Of a stretch of DNA of 64,000 bases, positions 49,580-59,680 are shown in pieces. Under the pieces are notes generated by a model that worked only from the letters and a program-made list of their open reading frames with translations, ran no database searches and had not been told where the DNA came from. Location of the stretch: the NCBI GenBank assembly GCA_030765055.1, contig CM060958.1:77982469-78046468 (forward strand), in the 5' to 3' direction. Both the position numbers and the translations under genes were made by a program. The stretch is from Mantis religiosa. Its lineage: Eukaryota > Arthropoda > Insecta > Mantodea > Mantidae. The stretch's first letter is position 1. The number at the start of each line of letters is the position of its first letter.

Positions 49580-50690
49580 TACTACTCCCATTAGTCCTGG
49601 ACACGTAGGACTAAGGACCCGGGCCTCCTTCCACCCGGGAGCGATGGATAACTCCGGGGCTCTTTCCATAGGGCAATACCTGGAGTCTAAAAAGCCCCCC
49701 GCTAAAAACGTCAAGACGGGATGTAAGTGGATACGCCACTTACGCGCGTCAACCCCTAAGTGAAGACTACCGATAACTTCGGTGGGATCAAATGGTGATC
49801 TAGCACACCTTCTACTAGCTCTGGCTAGTACCCGGGACTTTTAAGGCAACCCTCTACCCCCTCCGGGCGGCCGTAGCCTGGCCGGAAGTACCCATTTGCC
49901 CGTGGGTGTCGGGAATACACTGCCCCCTCGAGTCCAACCCAATCCGAAAAACTCCCCTAAGGGAGGGGCTCGGTATGTTCGGCCCGAGGTTCCTCTAGTC
50001 ACGTCAGAGGTACCACGAGTGCTAAGGGTCCGCAGCGCCCGCACCTCGGCAGCTGAAGGGGACGGATCCCCTCCCCTATGGGAACCATGTAAGACAGTTG
50101 AGTCCAGAGGGTCTACTCCCATTAGCCTTGAACCCGTAGGAACAAGACCCGGGCCTCTTTCAACCAGGGAGTTATCCGAGCTGTCCCGTGAAGGGCGCCC
50201 GACATCCTCCGTGGGGCTTTCCATTAGGGCAAGACCTAGTTTCCTAACAAGCCCCCCCCCCCCCATCTGGTCCTAGGGACACAAGATGGGACCGAAGTGG
50301 ATACGCCACTTACGCGCGTCAACACTCAAGGTGAAGACTACCGATATGACCTCGGTGGGGCCGCCTGGTGATCTGGCACACCTTCTACTAGCTAAGCAGG
50401 CTAGTACCCGGAAACTTAATGGGAACCATGTAAGACACAAAGATTCGATTCCCGGTACCAGCCATTATTCCCGCTGGGAGACCTGGTCCGGAATGTCCTT
50501 ACCCTCGTTAGGTTTCTAAACGCCAAGTGAAGGCTAGAGATGCCGGCAGAAAGGGATAATAGTGTAGGTGTATCCCAAGCCTGTGTGAGTAGAGTGACCC
50601 AGCGGCCGGACGGAAGGCCTCGGCCCAGAAAGGGCTTTTGCCCCCGCGTGTTCCGTTCATGTTTACCTACTACTACAACAAACAATTCGA
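49580..50690. repeat. GC-rich composite repeat with tandem ~570-bp unit
   Basis: An abrupt GC-rich island in AT-rich DNA. Two related copies start ACTCCCATTAG at about 49586 and 50126. Both share GACCCGGGCCTC, CTTTCCAT-AGGGCAA, GTGGATACGCCACTTACG, CGCGTCAAC, GTGAAGACTACCGATA, CACACCTTCTACTAGCT and CTAGTACCCGG. Copy 1 has a further ~230 bp (49852-50080) missing from copy 2. GGGAACCATGTAAGACA occurs after both (about 50081 and 50420). The right part (50430-50690) ends GTTTACCTACTACTACAAC, like a retroposon 3' tail. The overlapping 126-141 codon frames are low in information and match nothing I know. Possibly the 5' promoter units or 3' end of an unidentified non-LTR element; function unknown. 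Confidence 0.75.
49724..49742. repeat. Perfect hairpin in the GC-rich unit, copy 1
   Basis: TAAGTGG-ATACG-CCACTTA, a 7-bp stem with a 5-base loop. It is repeated in copy 2 at 50295-50311 with a 6-bp stem. Confidence 0.8.
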
Positions 50691-52447
50691 AGTGCAGCAT
50701 TCAGAGAATTTTCCTTAATGCCTAATTCTTTTACGAGCACCTACATATTAAGTGGCACATTCTACCACAAGGATACATTACGCGATAAAAAAATGTGAGG
50801 TGAGAGATCAGGGCTCTAAGAGACAAATGTGAAACAACTCCCACTGGAAGTGCCTAAGCACTTTTGCCAGTTTTCCCACATCTGGGAAACCCCCCATTTC
50901 CAAATACATCCTTTTCAGGGTTAATTTCAACTCAAATAAAAATTTGTGACATCAACAATTTGACGTGTGTTTTGACGAATTTCTGATATGACCACACCAC
51001 GTTTCGATGTTATACCCATCAAAAGCATACAAACTCTCCGAAATATGGATTCATTTAGCAGTGCCTTCAATGTTCGGTTACTTCGAGCAACGGCGCTTTC
51101 ATGTACATCCCCGTTTCCTTCCAGTAAATAATCCAAGATCTAATCCAAGTTTTACAATTGTAATAATTTTAATGCGCAATACTTCAGCATCATTTATTCT
51201 GCGATAATGATCAGCCAATATAAGAAAATAAATATATTATAAAACAGATAAAAGAGAATTATTATACAAATAAATTTTTAGTGTTGAATATATGTTAAAC
51301 TAAAATAGCAGTTCACACATCGCCTATGAATATCATTCTGTGGCTCATAGAGACTGGCGCTTTTCATCACAACTGGGCAGTATAAAAACAGCAAATAAAA
51401 ATGCATTTTTCCTGTTTTAGACATCCTTAACTACTTTCTCACTAATGAAAAAATCGAGTGCACTGATGCAACTTAAGATGTTAAAAATGTCTCCGATGTG
51501 AGAGCCCTTAAACCCCCTAATTACATCAAACCTTTTGAAACTGTGAGAATACAAAAGCCCACATTTCACTTTCCTCGTTTCTGTGCTAGAGACATGCAGG
51601 TATTGTTTCTCCCGCCTAAATTAATGTGCAACAGGGAACGGAATGCTCACGCTTAGTTACATTAATTTACACGCGAATAATTCCAGCAGTACAAGAACGT
51701 TTCACAGGTTTTAGACCTCCAAATCCACGCACAGCCAAGAGTTTGGCTTAGCAGTAATATCCAGAATTTATCTCTATTCTCGGTCCTTCAATGTCCCTGT
51801 TAATCATTCTGTAATAACGGATTTCAGTTCGAAACTGATGCGCTGCTGTAATTTTGGCACTTGGGATAAAGAACGGAGTTGTAATTAAAGCTGACCAGTT
51901 TCAACGCTTTACGAACATAGCAATTAAAGCTGACGAATCGAAAGCTTTAGAAACAAATAATCACCACCGTTTTAGCAAACTGCAAGGTTAAGGTGTAATT
52001 ACAGCACTGCACCCGTTTGCCAATTGAAGTCGTATTTGCTGGAAAACAGATTGGCTACAAAGCTATATTTATTGCAGTTACTTTTAGGAAGCACAGATAA
52101 GAATAACCAAATGATTTATACTAAAAAGCTCACAAATATATAGCGATACCTTTTGGGAATGTAAACAGTATTACGTGTTCTTAAATGTGTTCAGAAACAA
52201 TTTAAATAAAGTTGACAAACCAAGAGACGCACCGGAAAGTGTCAAACTCCCGAGTTGTTTACGAAGCCTATCGCACATACCCGGCGAGATAGTTTCATTA
52301 ATAGCATTTCTAGTATCTAAAATTATATACACAATACTGTAATCATTCCAAAAGTTGTTCAATATTCCATACTGATAAAAATATTACAATAAATAACTAA
52401 CTAGGTACATATTTAATGGATTTATAATTAAAGTTGCTCTTCCGAAA
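50691..52447. other. Unannotated AT-rich stretch
   Basis: Small internal repeats of TAATTAAAGCTGAC near 51883-51935; nothing else. Confidence 0.45.
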
Positions 52448-52461
52448 TATGTACCCATGTT
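52448..52461. repeat. Left TSD of LINE fragment
   Basis: TATGTACCCATGTT, 13 of 14 identical to 52873-52886. Its final TT merges with the T run. Confidence 0.75.
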
Positions 52462-52872
52462 TTTTTTTTTTTTTATTTTATTCAATGATCGATCAGCAAT
52501 ACATGCTTTACAGATCCTTGTTGGCTAATTGAATCTCTATGAACTATATAATAACATGTAAGGAAAACCAAGTTGGCTCCTATTATCTTCTTAACACTGT
52601 GAAACAAGAGAAAAATAAGTTAATTAAAACAAACGAGTAATCAAAGAGATAAGAACAACAGTCATTGTGAAACAATGTTCATAGTTTTTTTTTTCAATCA
52701 GAGTCACTAAGGAGGAGATCCTGTGGGAGTCGTCTCTTCAGGCGCGTGGGCTGGCGGGTTCGTACGCCATGTCGTACATCACAGTTCCTGGAACATCTGG
52801 CAGGTTTGAGAAGCGAAAGGCGATCTGACGTATGTACTGGTGAAGAAGAAGGAGACCAAGTTCTTTATGCAG
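52462..52872 (-). mobile_element. 5'-truncated jockey-type LINE 3' end
   Basis: Minus-strand reading gives LHKELGLLLLHQYIRQIAFR (about 52865-52806) and then, in a shifted frame, RLKRRLPQDLLLSDSD with its stop at 52694-52696. The basic K/R-R-x-L-P-Q-D-L-L-L ending is what I recall at the C terminus of jockey-clade ORF2. A 3' UTR of about 230 bp and a poly(A) tail (T run on plus from 52460) follow. A 14-bp TSD with one mismatch flanks it: TATGTACCCATGTT (52448-52461) and TATGTACCCACGTT (52873-52886). Only about 60 codons of ORF2 remain, so this is a 5'-truncated target-primed insertion. Confidence 0.8.
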
Positions 52873-52886
52873 TATGTACCCACGTT
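52873..52886. repeat. Right TSD of LINE fragment
   Basis: TATGTACCCACGTT. Confidence 0.75.
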
Positions 52887-53197
52887 GCGAATAATTACTA
52901 ACATTTCGCTCTTCAAGAAAACAGAAATGCAGTGCTGTCAGTGATGGTCAACATGCCTATAGGCTTTAGGCGCCATATGCAAATAAATTGTATTAAAATT
53001 TTAACATTTTTTTTCAAGCAAATTGCATCCATTAAGATTCGAGTGTATTCGTTTCTCGCCATTATTCACCAATATGTGTATGACATACATCACTGCACAG
53101 TTTGCAAAACTGCATATATGACTATAGGTATCCTCGTTATTGTGTAATATTGTCTAAGAAACTCCCAGGGCTTTATTTACTTTTGATCCTAGCCTTT

Positions 53198-53236
53198 TAT
53201 TATTATTATTATTATTATTAATTATTATTATTATTG
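53198..53236. repeat. (TTA)n microsatellite
   Basis: About 13 units with one slipped unit. Confidence 0.9.
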
Positions 53237-55449
53237 TTGTTACACTTGTTAAAAAACATGTAAATGTTATCCCAGGTAAACGTGGAGATATAAGGGTCGC
53301 ATCCTTAACGAGGCCCAATTAAGACCAGGTTTATATGAATTTTAAAGAAAAACTGTAGCCATTCGCTTCGGTGAAGTTGCACATTTAAGACTTAATAATT
53401 CTCAATGAAATCCGGCTTATTGGAGGTGTTACACCCAACGAGTCAAACCCGTGACTGTCAGAGAACCTGACTGCACTATGGTCATTTTCCTACATATTGA
53501 CCTACACATTTTCTCCCGCACAGTTAAGTTATTACGTTAGGCATAGAGATGCTTGTATTGGAATATTTCTTATAGCTAGTGATCCTATGTTAGGCCTTTA
53601 TCTAATTATCTCTCAATTTTGGACGCAAAAATGCTTTAATACTCTGGATTCTTTAAAAATGTAATTTAGTGGTAGAATACACACGACCTAAACATAATAC
53701 CGATTATTTAATGCCCAAATCCCACAAATCTATTTTTTATGAGGCCGTGATTAATCGCGTATAGGTGGGGTTCAAATGACGGAAAGAGCTGCAAACCGAA
53801 CTAATAAAGACCACAGTTTCACATTTTACTTTGTCTGCTACGATTCCATTCAACCCATCAATTCAATGTACAGATTTTACCAGAAATAGGATTTTACGGC
53901 TCCCTAAAAGTATTTTTACAAAAAGGTAAATTAATGCATATAAGAACCTAAAAAATGAAACTCCGTATTTAAGTTAGGACCTATTAAGGAAAATTCCCAC
54001 AAGCAAAAATATATTGTCAAAAAATGGTTTTAATTAAAATACCACAACTGCATAACAAACAAGTAATATAGTTCGAATGTTCTAGAAATGATCTCTAAAG
54101 TTCTATTCATCCTGAATGACTTTCCTAGTAACTGGTCAACCATAAGAGATAAAGGAAATATTACTGCATAGAAAATGTGATACCACCAACAATTAAAAAA
54201 AAAAAAAACACACACAATTTGTCTAATAAATTTGCGTGTGACGTTAATAATTTCGAAATGATGTTTGTTATTCATCTGAATTTTCAAATTTTTAAACTCT
54301 TCTCAATCTCAGATCGATAGCTCATGTCCTTTTTTCTTTCCTTCTACAGAGCAGAGCTGACTGCTACCACATAATTAAGCTAAGGCCATCACCTTCTTAT
54401 ACTGCAATTTTCCCTTACAGACAATAAAATGTGTAAATGAATAATGATTTATCTGTATTAAGTAGAAGAGCACACTTCTGTAATAGTTTTAGTACATGAG
54501 TACAGAAAGTCACATGTTACATTAGATTTTCAAAATAGGTGCCAACGTAGGAAACTTAAGGTCCAAGATAATTGCTATTTGGCAGCAGTCTGGGAGTTTT
54601 CTTTCCAAACACTCGCTACAGAGATGTGGAAAAGCTGTGATGTTTCCTTTTCATTCCACACGGATACTCGAAATTCTCTGCACTACATTACTAAAATTAC
54701 CAGAATCTAAATTCAAGTGAACATTTCCCTTTCTTTGGAATGATGATGATGATAACAGTACACAAATTTAAATGAGTATCACTGCAAAGGACGTCAATGT
54801 TACTCCACAGTTTCGCGCGTTAATAAGTTCAATATATACACAAATATTACACGAGGTTCCTTTCCATGAAGTCCTAATTCTGTTTCGTTTCAGACATATC
54901 ACAAGAAGCTTTCTTTTACCCTCCCTCCTTATAAATTTATAGTACAGCAGACTTGCAATTAACCGAAGAAAACTAAAGCATACCTGCTGTGCCATTGTAC
55001 AAGTGAGACAAAAGATTTCAACTGCTTATGTTATTTGTATAAAAAGTGCAATGCAAATTTTAAGGAATACATTGTAACAATATGCTCTAAAAAAGCTGTA
55101 CATCCCATCGTCGCCATGGTGGTAGTGGCTGTAGACCGGCTTCAATTTTTAGTTATTGGCGTGCTGCTCGAACCGTTACCATAGATTTATCTTTGGTAAT
55201 AGACACCTCTCAGATAACGCACTGACTATTCCACGTGGAGTGAACATATGTCATTTGTGATTCCTGCGAATTCCATTGGTTGAAGTGAAGCTTTCATGGG
55301 CGCTTAGTACAGGGCCGAGCAACGCAGCAGATCCCCTCTCACTCTTACAAGAATAACAGGTGCCTTATCTGAAAGGTTTCTACTAACAAAGTCCAAGCCA
55401 TAAAAGTACGAGCAGCGGGACTATCTCTTACGATTGTCCGTTATCTCTC
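53237..55449. other. Unannotated AT-rich stretch
   Basis: No supported feature. The patch at 53400-53460 has a poor B-box-like sequence on the minus strand only. Confidence 0.45.
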
Positions 55450-55461
55450 TCCAGCCTTGCT
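55450..55461. repeat. Left TSD of SINE E at 55462
   Basis: TCCAGCCTTGCT. Confidence 0.8.
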
Positions 55462-55664
55462 TGGCCGCGCCGTATGAGTGGTTACACCGCTTGGCTCTCA
55501 CCAAGGCGGCCCGGGTTCGATCCCAGGGGACAGCAAATCGAGATTTCTGGTGGGCAATACCGCGCTGAGGCGGGTTTTCTACGGAATCTCCATCTTCATC
55601 TCCTGTAACATCAATTCAGTGCCGAATTAGTAAAAACGGGCGTTAAGCACTACACATTTCATTT
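55462..55664 (+). mobile_element. tRNA-derived SINE, family E (copy 2)
   Basis: Head GGCCGCGCCGTATGAGTGG, B box GGGTTCGATCCC, tail GGGCGTTAAGCACTACACA. About 35 bp of middle body found in the other copies is missing. TSD TCCAGCCTTGCT (55450-55461) and TCCAGCCTTCCT (55665-55676), 11 of 12 matching. Confidence 0.9.
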
Positions 55665-55676
55665 TCCAGCCTTCCT
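55665..55676. repeat. Right TSD of SINE E at 55462
   Basis: TCCAGCCTTCCT. Confidence 0.8.
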
Positions 55677-56375
55677 CCTCTTTGCTTTATCTGCTGTGCT
55701 TCATTCCTCCAAGTAATAAAGCGTCAACATCATTTTCTTCTTGCTGATGTCCACTCAAGTATTCTTCTGCCCGCCTACTTTTTAAACTTATTTTTATCTG
55801 CACACGCTTTACACCAAGTTTTTAGTTTGCAAACCGATTTCCCTGAACACGAGTACATTGGTTGGACCTTCACAAAACATATGTATTTATCTTATATTTA
55901 AAAAAAAAATACAATCGTCACTGGCATCTCTACTCTTCCGGTTATCGAAATACAAGATAACAATACCCTTATCCTAACACAGAGCCAGTTTAGAAGAACT
56001 CTTGAGGCCGCACACGTTGTCCCGAGATTAACCATGTCCAGACAGCCAACTCCAACTCCGCCTTCCTCTCCACAAAAAAATCTCCATCCCTCCATCCTTC
56101 ACAGAAGGCTGTCCAAGAGCGCTTTTAAAACCCAAAGGATGTCAGAAGCGAATATCTCTAAAGCTTGGTGATAAATTCTCCCGGACTGCAGCAGCCTCCT
56201 CTCGGGTTTTGCCTCTGCTTCGCAAGGAACCATATCCACGGCTATCTTCTAAGTAATTAGTTTTATAACCAGTTACGCGCTAAATAATACCTTTGGACCT
56301 ACCATCTCCCTTGTTTTTTTTCTCTATTATGTGTATGATTATTACCACTGTGTTTAAGGAGGGAGATATTTTGCC
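55677..56375. other. Unannotated stretch
   Basis: Nothing recognised. Confidence 0.45.
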
Positions 56376-56571
56376 TGGGTTCGACATTTTCCATTCTCAT
56401 CTAATTCTCTTGATCTTAGGTTAAACCAACGAACAAAAATGTGTGTAAAAATAATATGTACAAGAAGCATGGGTTCGACATTTTCCATTCTCGCCAAATT
56501 CTCTAGATCTTCGGTTAAACCAACTGTAATCTAACAAAAATATTTGCACAAATAATAGGTACAAGAAGCAT
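56376..56571. repeat. Tandem duplication, ~94-bp unit
   Basis: Units at 56376-56469 and 56470-56571 share TGGGTTCGACATTTTCCATT, ATCTT-GGTTAAACCAAC and ACAAGAAGCAT. Confidence 0.85.
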
Positions 56572-57087
56572 AAAAGAAACACGCGTCTGTTCAGATGTTT
56601 AACAGCGGGTTGCGATGCGGCTTTAATTATCTTTCCACAACTTTAAGAGAAACCAGTGAATATCAACAGCAATATTTGGAATTTATATGAAGGATGTACA
56701 CAAGATTTTTTTTTAAAAAAAGTAAAATCACTAACAAAGAACTTTAAGTAAATTTAACGATTACTCTGTTCTCCAAAAACTGACTTATTTTAAACTAACC
56801 TATCTAAATCTTTGTATACAAAAAATGTGGCTATTTTTTATGGTTTAACAGTAAACAAAAGCCATGGAATGAAGCTCTCTTTACAGACTTTTCCCAAAAA
56901 GTTCAAGATATAAATACATTTATCATGCAAACATCTTAAGCATTAACCAAGATCATTGAACAGCATTTTTTTTTGAAAAATAAATTTTTTCTCCAAATAA
57001 AGTATGTTTTAAAAAAGGAGCATTTTCTGCACTCTAAATATATTGCTATATATTTCAGAGTTACCCATGGCAGTTATTAAATTATAA

Positions 57088-57099
57088 TGCTTATTCAAA
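57088..57099. repeat. Left TSD of SINE E at 57100
   Basis: TGCTTATTCAAA. Confidence 0.9.
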
Positions 57100-57305
57100 T
57101 GAAATGAAATGTGTAGTGTTTAACGCCCGCTTTTACTACATACAGCACCGCAGGCGGTGACGCTGATGGTACATGAGATGAAGATGGAGCACCGGTGGAA
57201 TGAGATGGCGGGGGGAACCGGAGGTCCCGGAGAAAACCCGCCCCAGCGCCGCGTTGTCCACCACGAATCTCACTTTGCGGTCGCCTGGGATCGAACCCGG
57301 GCCGC
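57100..57305 (-). mobile_element. tRNA-derived SINE, family E (5'-truncated copy 3)
   Basis: Minus-strand reading starts GCGGCCCGGGTTCGATCCC (B box) without the A box and ends at TACACATTTCATTTC. A perfect 12-bp TSD, TGCTTATTCAAA, is at 57088-57099 and 57306-57317. The truncation is therefore original to the insertion. Confidence 0.92.
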
Positions 57306-57317
57306 TGCTTATTCAAA
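57306..57317. repeat. Right TSD of SINE E at 57100
   Basis: TGCTTATTCAAA. Confidence 0.9.
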
Positions 57318-57555
57318 AATTAACAGTTCATATGTAAATACGTCGTGCTAGTCAATGAGTGGCTTAAAACCATATTTTATTCAACGTAATTTGCTTAGCA
57401 AAAATAAATTTCATAGTAAACTGAACAACTTACTAATGTTAATAATATACAATTCAATAATACTTTTTTTTTTAAAAAAAGTCAAAAGCCCTGATGTGAT
57501 TGTAGAAGCTAGATAAATGGAGAAAAAGAAAAAAAAAAAACTAAGAGCCCTCCCT

Positions 57556-57769
57556 TAAATTGTCATTTCTTCATTCCCATCTAAATTATTTCACCGGTAA
57601 TTTAGAAGATTTTAGTGAGGAACAGGGTGAAAGATTTCATCAGGATATAGAAGTTCTGGAAATGAGGTATCAAGGGAAGTGGACTGTTCACTTGATGGAG
57701 AACTATTGTTGCATGTTAAAGGGACACCTCCGAACATGTGACAAGTTTAAATTTGAAGTGCAATATTGA
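57556..57769 (+). pseudogene. Orphan arthropod repeat-family fragment (second locus)
   Basis: The plus frame reads MSFLHSHLNYFTGNL, SEEQGERFHQDIEVLEMRYQ and GKWTVHLMENYCCMLK, collinear with the C-terminal part of the ORF at 33838-34161. It keeps the GERFHQ block and the YCC/W-LK ending, which is better preserved here. It is only about 70 codons, with no upstream ORF parts. I did not find the long terminal inverted repeats of the 33055 element around it. A truncated relic of the same family. Confidence 0.75.
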
Positions 57770-58260
57770 GGTAAGGTTATGAATGTGCTTATTCTTATTA
57801 ATGATTAATACAGTTTTTCATACAAAATTCTTGTTCGAAAGTAATTGTTATTACGTTTCACGAAGCTTTAATTCATTTCTGTTATTCATGAATAATTTGA
57901 AAACCTGACATAATGGAAGCAACATGGAGATTATTTTTTAAAATTCAGTACAAAAATTCCCGTTGGGATCACCTTTCAGATAAAATAGCACAAAAGACAG
58001 GAAAGGAAAACAGTTTTGAAATCAGAACAGTGTTATTTTTTATCCTTCCCACAAGTTTTGAACAGCTGTTGTAATTTGAGATAGATTGTACATATTAGCT
58101 CACAAATACTCTGACTGAAAAATCTCAAAGGCAATTTTGGCCAAATTGCTACAATTGTAGTGGATGACTTCTGAACGTGTCATGAGCGTATAATGGCTAG
58201 GTTGAAACTTGCAGGATTTCAGAAGAGAAACAAACACGTGTGCACAAACATCCGGTACTG
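57770..58260. other. Unannotated AT-rich stretch
   Basis: Nothing recognised. Confidence 0.45.
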
Positions 58261-58269
58261 TGCTTGGCC

Positions 58270-58400
58270 AAGTGGCCCCGCCCACCGACTGACAGGACGC
58301 GCGCCAGTCATGCGGCTGGGCTTGGTGGGTGGACGACCGGCGGTGCCGCTAAGTAATCTATAAATGAACTTCCTTCTTCGTTATTGTTCGGTCACAGTGT
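58270..58400 (+). promoter_or_regulatory. GC-rich TATA promoter candidate
   Basis: A CpG-rich patch with GGCCCCGCCCAC (GC/CACCC-box-like, 58274-58285) and the near-inverse GGTGGGTGGAC (58324-58334). A TATAAAT box follows at 58359-58365 and a TCAC initiator-like site at 58392. Spacing is slightly long. No ORF with motifs follows. It could equally be the control region of an unidentified repeat. Confidence 0.3.
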
Positions 58401-58690
58401 GAAATGTTTAGCGGAACTGGTTTATGATATTTCTTCTCTTCCGGCGCAATTACTGCCAAAAGACACGCAGAGGGTATTTCCAGAACACTAATTTACGGTT
58501 ATAATTCCCTTCTTTCTACGGCTCTAATTAAGGAAGTTGAAATTTGTTTACGAGAGTAGATCACACACTGCAATCCACTAACACGATAAACCAAAATATG
58601 GTATTCCATAATATTTAGGAGACCTAGAAGTAAAAATTACAGGATTACCATTTTTCAAGCACTGGTTTAATGTGCGTGTAGCTTCAGATG
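58400..58690. other. Unannotated stretch downstream of promoter candidate
   Basis: No recognisable coding content. Confidence 0.4.
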
Positions 58691-58800
58691 AACCACGAGA
58701 TGACTGAAGGTAAACTTTGAGGCTCTCGGGTTCGATTCCCATTGAGCCTACAAAATATGTTGCCCCCCCCCCTTTTTTGCCCTTGTTTTCCCCGGTTGGT
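58690..58800 (+). repeat. tRNA-like relic, family J
   Basis: A clear B box, GGGTTCGATTCC, at 58728-58739 followed by a short body with a C run and T run. The A box region is degraded. Probably a SINE head. Confidence 0.5.
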
Positions 58801-58859
58801 AGACGAAAGTTAAGGTATGTGTAATACTATCCATTAGTTCACTGAATGAGAATATTTGT

Positions 58860-59420
58860 AAATTATTCTTCAGCGAATCCCACATGATTCGAGCGAACCA
58901 CACACCTGGATTAATATTTGCAAATCCATCCTTAATTTTGTATTTATAGACACTGCTCCTTTATGTGCAACTGCAAACCTTACTCAAACAACAAAAAACG
59001 TTCTCTTCTTCAGTCATCTGAATAAGGGAGAAGAAAAAGGGTGGGGTGGGCATATGTCTAAACAACATCGAACCATTAGCAGTACGCCTTCCGTACTACA
59101 CCGTGTGTGCGGAATACTTCTTACATGAAGCTCTGTATATTTGGTGCCATTGTCTCCTATATCAATCAAGAGATTCGGTTTCTAACTCTAACGAAATGAT
59201 ATTTACTGACGTTCAGCGATCACTGAACTTTTTAAGACATGTTATGCAACAGAATCTCATGAATCCTACTGCAACCCATCTTAAAAACTAAAACTACAAA
59301 TAAACATTAAAATTTGTTCTCGCATATACTTCCCAATTTAATGCAATTGTTACGTTAAAGTACGAATTGTTTGTATTTAAATTATACATCAGTATAACAA
59401 CCATCTGAGATGCACTGATA
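58860..59420. other. Unannotated stretch
   Basis: The 81-codon frame at 59046-59291 has no motif. Confidence 0.45.
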
Positions 59421-59422
59421 TG

Positions 59423-59432
59423 GCTTACTCCG
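59423..59432. repeat. Left TSD of SINE C at 59433
   Basis: GCTTACTCCG. Confidence 0.88.
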
Positions 59433-59670
59433 CCCGCCTTGGTAGCGTAGATGGTAGCATGTCTGCCTCACGTTCAAGAGGTCCCGAGTTCGAATTTCGG
59501 TCAGGATGAGTTACCTGGATAAGGTTTTTCCGAGGTTCCCCATTATCCTCAAAGACGAATGTCGGATGACTAAGCTCTATGGAACCCGGGCTCATTTGAG
59601 CATCATTTCACTCATTTCGTTCACCGTCCGATAAGACGACGTTGGAGAACGTAAAAACTAATAAAAAAAA
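59433..59670 (+). mobile_element. tRNA-derived SINE, family C (full copy 8)
   Basis: Starts CCCGCCTTGGTAGCG, B box GAGTTCGAATTTC, ends GTTGGAGAACGTAAAAAC with an A-rich tail. A perfect 10-bp TSD, GCTTACTCCG, is at 59423-59432 and 59671-59680. Same start point as the copy at 5538. Confidence 0.92.
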
Positions 59671-59680
59671 GCTTACTCCG
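59671..59680. repeat. Right TSD of SINE C at 59433
   Basis: GCTTACTCCG. Confidence 0.88.

Noticed and set aside
49841..50276. Opposed 126- and 141-codon frames in the GC-rich repeat
   Set aside because: Long frames are expected by chance in GC-rich DNA. Neither shows a domain and they overlap on opposite strands.
53400..53465. tRNA-like SINE head on minus strand
   Set aside because: The B-box-like GGGTTTGACTCG has two mismatches and no convincing A box.
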